Of a stretch of DNA of 6,199 bases, positions 1-5,743 are shown piece after piece. Origin of the DNA: Clostridiales bacterium (GTDB lineage: Bacteria > Bacillota > Clostridia > Saccharofermentanales > UBA5734); contig SLHU01000281.1 in assembly GCA_007135995.1 (NCBI GenBank), positions 1-6,199 of the forward strand. The letters run 5' to 3'. The stretch's first letter is position 1. Every line of letters begins with the position of its first letter. The notes beneath the pieces were generated by a model. The model was not told the DNA's origin and ran no database searches. It worked only from the letters and a program-made list of their open reading frames with translations. Both the position numbers and the translations under genes were made by a program.

Positions 1-2
1 AG

Positions 3-263
3 CTGCTGGCAAATCCCTGGGGAATCGTGTCAATCATTGATCTTTATGTAGGGTTTATCATTTTTTCCATGTGGATTGCCTTTCGGGAAAAGCGCGTCAT
101 AGTGGCTGCAGCCTGGATTATCCTGGTTATGGTTCTGGGCTTCTTTACTGCCAGCCTCTATGTGCTTGTTGCCTTATACCGAAGCAAGGGCGACTGGTCG
201 GATTTTTTCATGGGAGCGAGACAGCCAGGCAGAAAACTTATTGGAAGTAGAGAAAAAAAATGA
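3..263 (+). CDS. DUF1475-like small membrane protein, 5' end outside the window
   Basis: Function unknown. The frame is open from base 3, so the gene almost certainly begins upstream. A GTG at 27 could serve as a start, but it has no convincing ribosome binding site, and the residues before it (LLANPWGIV) continue naturally into the rest of the protein. The visible part has two hydrophobic segments, about VGFIIFSMWIAF and AAAWIILVMVLGFFTASLYVLVAL, joined by a short basic turn (REKR) and followed by a basic tail ending KK. The NPW..(S/T).IDLYVGF..F..W.A.RE pattern and the length fit the DUF1475 family, recalled from memory rather than searched. It is an inner-membrane protein by its hydrophobicity. 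Its TGA stop overlaps the ATG of the next gene, so the two are probably co-translated and may act together. Confidence 0.72.
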   Translation: MLANPWGIVSIIDLYVGFIIFSMWIAFREKRVIVAAAWIILVMVLGFFTASLYVLVALYRSKGDWSDFFMGARQPGRKLIGSREKK

Positions 264-931
264 CGAACAAGCGCAGTGAAATTTCAGATGAACTAAGATC
301 TGTCATATCGGGAAAAACGCTCGACGCCGTATTTCCCCCTCTGGTATACGCACTGGTCAATAGCTTTTTCAGTTTAGAAACTGCGGCAATATCAGCGGTC
401 AGTGTTGTTGTCCTCATCGGAATTGTCCGAATTGCCTTTAAACAGACATTTAAGTATGCCTTTGGCGGGCTTGTTGCGGTTCTGATTGCAGCTGCATTTG
501 CCTATATGGCGGGCCAGGCAGCCAACTTTTTCCTGCCCAGAATAATTGGCAGTGCTTTTCTGCTGATCCTGACCCTGGGCAGTCTGCTTGCAGGCAAGCC
601 GGTTGCTGCCTTGGCCAGTCATCTGAGCCGGGGCTGGAATCTGAAATGGTACTGGCGTCCCGACATCAAGCCGGCTTACACAGAAGTAACATGTCTGTGG
701 CTGCTGTTTTTGCTGATGCGCCTTCTGATTCAAATCACTTTATTTCTGCAGGCTGATATTTTACGTTTGACACTGGTCAATATTCTGCTGGGCATGCCGT
801 TTACAATTGCTGTTTTGGTTTTAAGTTATGTTTATGGGATATGGCGCTTGAAAAAACTGGGCGGACCTGGCATTGAAGAATATAAGCAAGGTAAAGAAGC
901 GCCCTGGAAAGGGCAGACGCGAGGGTTCTAA
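260..931 (+). CDS. DUF3159-like integral membrane protein
   Basis: A 223-residue polytopic membrane protein of unknown function. I count about six hydrophobic segments, near residues 22-37, 41-60, 68-88, 94-118, 143-164 and 171-194, with a charged N-terminus and a hydrophilic basic C-terminal tail. Family-like landmarks are FPPLVYALVN near residue 25, the GGLVAVLIAAAFAY..G.A..FFLP block at 69-93, a WYWRPD loop near 130-135 followed by AYTEVT..W, and MRLLIQ near 153-158. These fit DUF3159, though I could not run a profile search. The ATG lies in an ATGA overlap with the upstream stop, preceded by GGAAG at 243-247, AGAG at 249-252 and a run of eight A. This start implies translational coupling to the DUF1475-like gene. 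The gene ends convergently with the AraC gene, 85 bases away. No catalytic or transport motif is visible, so transporter or enzyme labels would be guesses. Confidence 0.75.
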   Translation: MTNKRSEISDELRSVISGKTLDAVFPPLVYALVNSFFSLETAAISAVSVVVLIGIVRIAFKQTFKYAFGGLVAVLIAAAFAYMAGQAANFFLPRIIGSAFLLILTLGSLLAGKPVAALASHLSRGWNLKWYWRPDIKPAYTEVTCLWLLFLLMRLLIQITLFLQADILRLTLVNILLGMPFTIAVLVLSYVYGIWRLKKLGGPGIEEYKQGKEAPWKGQTRGF

Positions 932-961
932 ATCAACGTTTTATCTCTGTGTCTGTTCTTC

Positions 962-1000
962 TGTCATTTACTTCATGGTGTTCAATGCACAAAAATGACA
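962..1000. repeat. Inverted repeat between convergent genes, possible weak terminator
   Basis: TGTCATTT (962-969) pairs perfectly with AAATGACA (993-1000) around a 23-base loop, within which GTG and CAC could pair further. It lies between the convergent stop codons at 931 and 1017, where a shared terminator would be expected. The stem is AT-rich and neither side has a proper T tract, so the terminator role is only a guess. Confidence 0.3.
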
Positions 1001-1016
1001 TGCTGATTGATCTGGC

Positions 1017-1958
1017 TCAGCTGGTATGCTGCCACTGATTTCTGTAGGCTGACGGTGTGATGCCTGCGCGATTCCGAAACAGATAAAGAAAATGATTGGG
1101 GCTGGGTATCCCAACCCGGCTGCTTATTTCTGCAATGCTCAGACGCGTCAGACGCAGCAGATCCTTGGCTGCATTGAGGCGGGCACGGATCAGGCACTCA
1201 TTTAATGTGGTGCCGGTATGTTTTTTAAATTCATGACACAGATGGTATTTGCTGACAAAGAATTTTTCTGCCACCTGGTCCAGCGACAAGGGCTGGTGAT
1301 AGCTCTCTGATATGTACTGCAGAACGGTATCAATCAGATGCGGCACCTGTTCAATCTGCTGTTCTGCGGAGGGTGTGATCGTTTCTGTGATAATCTCAGT
1401 CAGAATACAGGCGTTTCGCACGTCGTCAAAGGCATGAGGTACGCCGTTTACCATGAATAACCGATCAATCAGCTCATATATACGGCTATTGTTTGCCGCG
1501 GTGAATTTGACGCTGCCGCGCTGGCTGAACAGATCATAATAGTCTGCCATTGCCTGGCCGTCAAAATGAATAATGCGATACCCCCAGCCCAGCGGCGACG
1601 TCGCCCGGTAATCATGCTGTTTCCGGCAATCGATCATAAAGCAGTCACCAGCGGCAATATCATACATTTTTCCGTCATATATCAATTGACCGGACCCGGA
1701 AAATGTCTGAGTCAGCAGATAAGATGACATATCACTGCGGCTGGTGAAATGCCTGGCTGAGAACTCCACAGCCACCAGCATCTGCAGGTAAAGGTATGAG
1801 CGGCGCGCCCGATGCGACGGTGTGAATGATCGGGCATACAGAAGTTCATTGATGCTGATATCATTTTCACCGCGGTTACACTCTTCAATAAATGCCATAT
1901 TACCCATCGCTGCCATTGGATAGGCTTTGATGAGCTCGAGAATCTGATGATTATTCAT
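1017..1958 (-). CDS. AraC-family transcriptional regulator with N-terminal cupin sensor
   Basis: A 313-residue DNA-binding regulator of usual length for sugar-responsive AraC proteins. Residues about 60-135 look like the AraC-type cupin sensor domain: GSGQLIYDGKMYDIAAGD, then a FMIDCRKQHDYRA strand and RIIHFDG. Residues about 207-307 are the double helix-turn-helix domain. The first HTH is around LSLDQVAEKFFVSKYHLCHEF (225-245); the second is around SIAEISSRVGIPSPNHFLYLF (274-294). The signature tail is GITPSAYR (299-306). The ATG is supported by GAGG on the minus strand (complement of 1965-1968) six bases upstream. The gene is divergent from the GH106-like gene with 197 bases between start codons, the classic arrangement for a local activator. 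The ligand cannot be read from the sequence; a deoxysugar or glycan fragment is inferred from the neighbour only. Confidence 0.93.
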   Translation of the reverse strand: MNNHQILELIKAYPMAAMGNMAFIEECNRGENDISINELLYARSFTPSHRARRSYLYLQMLVAVEFSARHFTSRSDMSSYLLTQTFSGSGQLIYDGKMYDIAAGDCFMIDCRKQHDYRATSPLGWGYRIIHFDGQAMADYYDLFSQRGSVKFTAANNSRIYELIDRLFMVNGVPHAFDDVRNACILTEIITETITPSAEQQIEQVPHLIDTVLQYISESYHQPLSLDQVAEKFFVSKYHLCHEFKKHTGTTLNECLIRARLNAAKDLLRLTRLSIAEISSRVGIPSPNHFLYLFRNRAGITPSAYRNQWQHTS

Positions 1959-1988
1959 ACTTAACCTCGATTTTCATTCCAGAGAACC

Positions 1989-1998
1989 ACAAGATATC
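1989..1998 (+). repeat. Direct repeat ACAAGATATC, copy 1
   Basis: ACAAGATATC here recurs exactly at 2110-2119. Beyond the ten bases both copies continue as nnTGnTTT. The copies lie near opposite ends of the divergent intergenic region, 31-40 bases before the AraC start codon and 37-46 bases before the GH106-like start codon. AraC proteins usually bind directly repeated half-sites, so these are candidate operators. Chance cannot be excluded. Confidence 0.45.
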
Positions 1999-2000
1999 GT

Positions 2001-2020
2001 TGATTTATCGCAATAATTCA
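2001..2020. promoter_or_regulatory. 20-bp imperfect palindrome, candidate operator
   Basis: TGATTTATCG|CAATAATTCA is symmetric at 8 of 10 base pairs (outer TGA/TCA, inner TTAT/ATAA, central GC), centred between 2010 and 2011. It ends two bases before the proposed -35 hexamer of the hydrolase promoter and sits just after copy 1 of the direct repeat, a position expected for an activator or repressor site. It does not match the catabolite-repression cre consensus well. Which protein binds it is unknown. Confidence 0.45.
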
Positions 2021-2022
2021 GG

Positions 2023-2051
2023 TGGATACTGCTAAAGTACCAAGTTAAAAT
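2023..2051 (+). promoter_or_regulatory. Candidate promoter for the GH106-like gene
   Basis: TGGATA (2023-2028, four of six to TTGACA) and TAAAAT (2046-2051, five of six to TATAAT) are separated by the ideal 17 bases, giving transcription from about 2058 and a leader near 100 bases. A 12-base inverted repeat ATTGT-ca-ACAAT (2055-2066) would lie over the start site. A rival is TTGCCA (2090-2095) with a poor -10 at GATATC (2114-2119) overlapping copy 2 of the direct repeat, which would suit an activator-dependent promoter. Confidence 0.38.
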
Positions 2052-2109
2052 AGCATTGTCAACAATTAAAGCAGCTTCTGAGCACTTTCTTGCCATCAGA
2101 TGAAAAGTA

Positions 2110-2119
2110 ACAAGATATC
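2110..2119 (+). repeat. Direct repeat ACAAGATATC, copy 2
   Basis: Exact second copy of the repeat at 1989-1998, 121 bases further on, in the same orientation. It sits in the proposed leader of the hydrolase transcript, or over the weak alternative -10. A site in this place could support looping with copy 1 or repression. Confidence 0.42.
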
Positions 2120-2141
2120 AGTGCTTTTGAGGCAGTGATCC

Positions 2142-2147
2142 GGGAGG
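2142..2147 (+). promoter_or_regulatory. Ribosome binding site that fixes the hydrolase start
   Basis: GGGAGG followed by AAAG, with eight bases to the ATG at 2156. Because this strong Shine-Dalgarno lies inside a longer open frame that could begin at GTG 2135, it shows that 2156 rather than 2135 is the real start. Confidence 0.85.
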
Positions 2148-2155
2148 AAAGAAAT

Positions 2156-5100
2156 ATGGACGCTTTGAGAAAAGTTCTGAAAAAACCAGGTATCGAATAT
2201 CAGAACGAAGTTCGCTGGTGGCTGGCCGAAGGCCTGCATACTGACATGACGTTGAAAGATGACCTGCAGCAGCTCTATGACCTGGGGTTTGGCGGCGCAG
2301 AGTTTCTGGCTATGGATGAATACGGCGCAGACTCTAAAAGATATGGCTGGGGCTCAGAAGAGTTTGTCAACGACACTCATGTCATTATAGAAGAAACGAC
2401 ACAAAAAGGCATGGCAGCCAGTATGACCAGCGGGACAAACTGGTCTAACGCAAATCTGATCACGATCGTCCCTGATGATAAAGCAGCTGCCAAAGAGCTG
2501 AATTATAGCAATATCACGGTCAAGGCCGGCGAATGGTTCAACGGAACACTGGAAAAAGGCCAAATTAAAATGCCCAATATCAGAGAACAAGTTCTGGTCG
2601 CTGTCGTCGCGGCCCGTCATATCCGAACCGAAGACAAAAAATTGTTTATCGACAAGGCATCTGTTGTCCTGACAGACAAGGTCAGCGACGGCAGCCTGAC
2701 GTGGCAGGCACCGGATGATGCTGATTACGAATTGTTCGCTTTCTGGATGCACGGAACCGGACAGACCGCATCACCCTCCTGCGCTGTTTCCTACACCATC
2801 AACTATGTTGATCGGTATGGCGCAGATGCTCTGATCAATTATTGGAATGAGACAGTACTCACGAAGGCCCTGCGCGAAAATATTCTCAAGAATGAACGCG
2901 TCCAGTTATACATGGATTCTCTTGAGCTAAGTACATTCACCCGCGGCGGTCAGTTCTGGGGCTATCATTTCATGGATGAGTTCAGCAAGCGCCGCGGCTA
3001 CGATTTGGCACCCTATCTGCCGCTGATTGTCAAAACGCGCAAGTTAATGGCTTCACATGCTGATGAGTATCATTACGGCTGTGACGATGCCGATTTTCTG
3101 TTTAAGCTGCGTAATGACCTTTATCAGACTTTGACGGACCTTTATATGGAAAATGTGCTGAAACCGATTCAAAACTGGCTTCATGGTGTCGGTATGACTT
3201 TGCGTGCGGAAATTTCCTATGGACTGCCCTATGAAATTTCGCAGCCCGGCAAATATGTTGACGGTATCGAAACCGAATCACTTGAGTTTGCCTCGCAGAT
3301 TGACTCCTATCGCGGCCTGGCCGGTGCCGCACACATTTACAATCGTCTGTTTTCCAGTGAAACCGGCGCTACTTTGCGCAACTATAAGATGAACCTCGAT
3401 TTTTACACACAGATTATCTACACACAGTTTGCCGCAGGTGTCGCCAGAACGGTCCTTCACGGCTACGCAAGCATCTGCGGATCAGAGAAGGCAACCCAGT
3501 GGCCAGGGCATGAAGGCATGTGGCCGATCTTTTCTGAGCGTTTCGGCAATCGTCAGCCGGCATCACTGCATTATAACGACTGGAACGATATGATTGCCCG
3601 CTATCAGTACATCCTGCGCCAGGGCAAACCCCGCATGGATCTGGGGATACTGCGGATCGACTATGCGTTCAACAATATGGTCATGATCGGCGGTGACGAA
3701 GCAGATCTCTATGATCATCAGCTGATGCGCGCCAATAAAGGTTTGTACTGGCAGGATCCCGGTCTGCAGAATGCCGGTTTTACGTACGACTATTTCAATC
3801 CTCAGATACTCGACGATGTTGAATTTGCTGATGGCGTCATCGCGCCTGACGGACCCGGCTACCAGGCAATCATTGTCTATCAGGAAGCGCTGCCTGTTTC
3901 TTCGGCCCGGCTATTGCTTGAATGGGCCAGAAAAGGCCTGAAGGTGCTGCTCGTTAACGGCGTGACCGAAACGCTTTGTATCGGTGTTGACAAAACATAC
4001 GGACAAGCTGCCAGTAAAACGCCTTTCAACGATGGCAAAGATCACGAGCTGACCGCAATCATCACCGAGCTCAAGACCTTGGGCAGTGTCCGCGAGATCA
4101 GCGGATGCGAAAGCGCGCTGTCTGCGCTTGAAGAACTAAGTGTCTATCCAAGAGTCATGTATGAAGAAGCGAATCGCAATATCCTGCCTTTAATGCGCGA
4201 AGATGGCGATATCCGATACGTCTTCCTTTACAATGTGATGTACACCGAAACAAAAGCAGTATCATTTAGAGCATCTGTCATTGGTGAGGGAACACCGTTC
4301 AGCATCAACTGCTGGACGGGCGATATTGATGAAATTGCTTCATTCACAGCAGGTGATGGACGAACGGTGCTGGACATTACTCTGGAGCCGGGCCAGGCCT
4401 GTATGCTGGCGCTTGATCTCAGCAGCCGGCCTGGCACATATGCCGTCGAAAGCGATGCCTGCCGGGTACTGCGCCGAAACGGCAGACTGGCAGCGCTCGC
4501 TTGCAGCAGCGGTCAATATACCACCGTGCTTAATGATGGCACCAGCGTCATAAAACACATATCTGTGCCAGATGACATTGAACTGAATGTGTGGAAACTT
4601 AAGGTTGAAGACTGGAATGAAGGTGACAAAAAAGAGCGGCTTGAGGATCGCGGACTGGGCTATGTGACAAAAGAAGTCTACTATGACACCAAAAAGACGA
4701 TGCTTGATGCAGGTGATGTTGAGCTTAAACCCTGGAAAGACATTCCGGCCATCGGCGAGGATGTCTCCGGTGTGGGCTTTTATACAACCCGATTTACGAT
4801 TCCCGGGGACTGGTCAGACAAAAATGGCGCACTGCTTAAAATGGATTCAGTTAACGGCAATACCGCTGCTGTTTATGTTAACGGCAGTAAAGCGCCGGCA
4901 GTTGACTTTGACAATCCCGTGGTCGACATCACGGAACTTCTGGTTAAGGGAGAAAACAGTCTCAAGGTAGAAGTCACCAGCACGCTGACCAACCGTCTGC
5001 GCCAGCGCGGCTATTTTGCCAATATTCCGGCGCGTTTTATGGAACTGATGAGCGAGAGCACTTCATTTGCTGAAATGGCCCATGATGGCGGTGAAGAAAA

Positions 5101-5218
5101 AAGTGATGGTCCGGGTCTGCTTGAAGCGCTGATGGGAAGCGTGACTAAGTGCAATGTTCAGGACTATGGCCTGACCGGTAAAGCCACCCTTGTAACCTAT
5201 ACCATAGAAGAAATCTAA
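2156..5218 (+). CDS. GH106-like glycoside hydrolase (alpha-L-rhamnosidase family), cytoplasmic
   Basis: A 1020-residue enzyme of the length usual for GH106. Family members hydrolyse terminal alpha-L-rhamnose from glycans such as rhamnogalacturonan. The N-terminal block is characteristic: VRWWLAEG (19-26), then DDLQQLYDLGFGGAEFLAMDEYG (35-57), YGWGSEEF (63-70) and the GMAASMTSGTNWS strand (85-97), all TIM-barrel-like. Further barrel motifs with candidate acidic catalytic or metal-binding residues are YMDSLELS (E257), LRAEISYG (E352), GIETESLEF (372-377) and FSSETG (E402); I have not mapped these on a solved structure. Residues about 850-945 form a beta-sandwich, jelly-roll-like domain (FYTTRFTIP, VYVNG, LLVKGENSLKVEV), typically carbohydrate-binding, and the LLEALMGSV end resembles the usual GH106 C-terminal segment. 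There is no signal peptide or transmembrane segment, so it should act on imported oligosaccharides. It is divergent from the AraC gene. Exact substrate is unproven. Confidence 0.85.
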   Translation: MDALRKVLKKPGIEYQNEVRWWLAEGLHTDMTLKDDLQQLYDLGFGGAEFLAMDEYGADSKRYGWGSEEFVNDTHVIIEETTQKGMAASMTSGTNWSNANLITIVPDDKAAAKELNYSNITVKAGEWFNGTLEKGQIKMPNIREQVLVAVVAARHIRTEDKKLFIDKASVVLTDKVSDGSLTWQAPDDADYELFAFWMHGTGQTASPSCAVSYTINYVDRYGADALINYWNETVLTKALRENILKNERVQLYMDSLELSTFTRGGQFWGYHFMDEFSKRRGYDLAPYLPLIVKTRKLMASHADEYHYGCDDADFLFKLRNDLYQTLTDLYMENVLKPIQNWLHGVGMTLRAEISYGLPYEISQPGKYVDGIETESLEFASQIDSYRGLAGAAHIYNRLFSSETGATLRNYKMNLDFYTQIIYTQFAAGVARTVLHGYASICGSEKATQWPGHEGMWPIFSERFGNRQPASLHYNDWNDMIARYQYILRQGKPRMDLGILRIDYAFNNMVMIGGDEADLYDHQLMRANKGLYWQDPGLQNAGFTYDYFNPQILDDVEFADGVIAPDGPGYQAIIVYQEALPVSSARLLLEWARKGLKVLLVNGVTETLCIGVDKTYGQAASKTPFNDGKDHELTAIITELKTLGSVREISGCESALSALEELSVYPRVMYEEANRNILPLMREDGDIRYVFLYNVMYTETKAVSFRASVIGEGTPFSINCWTGDIDEIASFTAGDGRTVLDITLEPGQACMLALDLSSRPGTYAVESDACRVLRRNGRLAALACSSGQYTTVLNDGTSVIKHISVPDDIELNVWKLKVEDWNEGDKKERLEDRGLGYVTKEVYYDTKKTMLDAGDVELKPWKDIPAIGEDVSGVGFYTTRFTIPGDWSDKNGALLKMDSVNGNTAAVYVNGSKAPAVDFDNPVVDITELLVKGENSLKVEVTSTLTNRLRQRGYFANIPARFMELMSESTSFAEMAHDGGEEKSDGPGLLEALMGSVTKCNVQDYGLTGKATLVTYTIEEI

Positions 5219-5337
5219 GATCGCATACCATATTGGCAAACTGGATTCGCACTTTGCTGCTTTTTTCATGATTGCTGGTGTGATGAATGAACCGTGACTA
5301 AAATTGAGTGACAAACTAAGCGTGTCTAAACCTAATG

Positions 5338-5390
5338 AGACCCCGGGTGCTCTGCTGCTGATCAAGCTGGCTAGCCCGGGGTCTTTTCTT
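5338..5390 (+). terminator. Rho-independent terminator after the GH106-like gene
   Basis: A perfect 10-bp GC-rich stem, AGACCCCGGG (5338-5347) with CCCGGGGTCT (5375-5384), encloses a 27-base loop and runs directly into TTTTCTT (5384-5390). There is no T tract on the other side, so it works only on the plus strand. It ends the hydrolase transcript about 120 bases after its stop codon and separates the hydrolase from the beta-helix gene. Confidence 0.85.
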
Positions 5391-5550
5391 CGTCATCAAA
5401 CACAGTGCTGCTGGCCAGCATACCCGGCAGCATCTGCCCGGGCAGAGCCGTCAGCTCGGTCAACTTGTTCAGGTTCCGCGCTCCCTCTCTTTATCTTGTC
5501 CAAGAAAAACTGCACGCCGCGGTGACAGCGCATATCGAAAATGACTGAAA
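5371..5550 (-). pseudogene. Possible decayed gene end on the minus strand
   Basis: Reading the minus strand, codons ending in TAG (complement of 5371-5373) give about 39 residues starting REGARNLNKL and closing FDDEEKTPG. They are rich in CTG, GGC and GCC codons like the hydrolase. An in-frame TAA precedes them. In the neighbouring frame just upstream lies FDMRCHRGVQFFLDKIKR, and removing one G of the GGG in that area would join the two into a single open frame. This may be a frameshifted relic, but I recognise no family, and the stretch is short enough to be chance. Confidence 0.2.
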
Positions 5551-5574
5551 TGCGATGGCAAATAATGTTACAAT
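5545..5574 (+). promoter_or_regulatory. Candidate extended -10 promoter for the beta-helix gene
   Basis: TACAAT (5569-5574) matches TATAAT at five of six positions and has the extended -10 TG one base upstream (TG-T-TACAAT). CTGAAA (5545-5550) is a four-of-six -35 at an 18-base spacing. Transcription would begin near 5581 and leave a leader of about 130 bases. It lies downstream of the terminator, as an independent promoter should. Confidence 0.42.
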
Positions 5575-5588
5575 ATGCAGGAGGCAGC

Positions 5589-5642
5589 CTGAGTGCTTCG
5601 TGGAATATAGAGTGCTCAGCAAAGGTAAACTTTGCCGATTTT
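5589..5642 (+). promoter_or_regulatory. Two tandem hairpins in the beta-helix gene leader
   Basis: Hairpin 1 pairs CTGAGTGCTT (5589-5598) with GAGTGCTCAG (5610-5619): ten pairs, three of them G-U. Hairpin 2 pairs GCAAAG (5619-5624) with CTTTGC (5630-5635) around a five-base GTAAA loop and is followed by TTTT at 5639-5642. They abut at base 5619. The second resembles a weak terminator, so the pair could form an attenuator, but no known riboswitch motif is visible and the stems are modest. Confidence 0.3.
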
Positions 5643-5665
5643 GATAAAAAACAAGAAAGGATAGT

Positions 5666-5743
5666 ATGTGTACACATTTTAATCATGCGTGCATCATACA
5701 AAGAAAAAATGAAAAATCTATACGTATCAACCATTGGAAGTGA
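5666..5743 (+). CDS. Short upstream reading frame with its own Shine-Dalgarno
   Basis: ATG at 5666 follows AGAAAGGA (5654-5661) by four bases, a better ribosome site than that of the beta-helix start 43 bases later. It encodes 25 residues (MCTHFNHACIIQRK, then a basic tail ending HWK) and stops with TGA at 5741-5743, overlapping the beta-helix gene by 35 bases in another frame. It could be a leader peptide that tunes translation, or the true start of the next gene if one A of the A6 run at 5704-5709 is extra. It may also be chance. The peptide matches nothing I know. Confidence 0.25.
   Translation: MCTHFNHACIIQRKNEKSIRINHWK

Larger units (their letters stand above)
5219..5708. other. Long intergenic stretch between hydrolase and beta-helix gene
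   Basis: About 490 bases with no convincing gene. The first 119 bases show nothing recognisable. An intrinsic terminator follows at 5338-5390. From about 5371 to 5550 the minus strand carries a stretch that reads like a protein C-terminus (LNKLTELTALPGQMLPGMLA, then an acidic FDDEEK and a TAG at 5371-5373), but it is closed upstream by an in-frame TAA after about 39 codons. It may be a gene remnant or chance. From about 5545 onward there is a candidate promoter, two hairpins and a short reading frame leading into the beta-helix gene, each listed separately. Confidence 0.6.

Noticed and set aside
392..733. 113-codon minus-strand frame
   Set aside because: Shadow of the DUF3159-like gene: Gln/Lys/Cys-rich low-complexity translation and no ribosome site.
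901..914. GCCCT-ggaa-AGGGC hairpin near the end of the DUF3159-like gene
   Set aside because: Only five pairs, lies inside coding sequence, and is not followed by a T tract.
2135..2155. GTG start extending the hydrolase by seven residues
   Set aside because: These bases contain the Shine-Dalgarno of the ATG at 2156, and no ribosome site precedes the GTG.
2354..2752. 132-codon minus-strand frame
   Set aside because: Entirely antisense to conserved GH106-like coding sequence.
5555..5644. 29-codon plus-strand frame starting MANNVTICRR
   Set aside because: No ribosome site, it begins within the candidate promoter, and it has no recognisable features.
5541..5708. In-frame upstream ATGs (5541, 5550, 5565, 5685) extending the beta-helix protein by 8 to 56 residues
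   Set aside because: The family motif begins at 5709, the extension is neither a signal peptide nor similar to the family, and the first three would precede the predicted transcription start.
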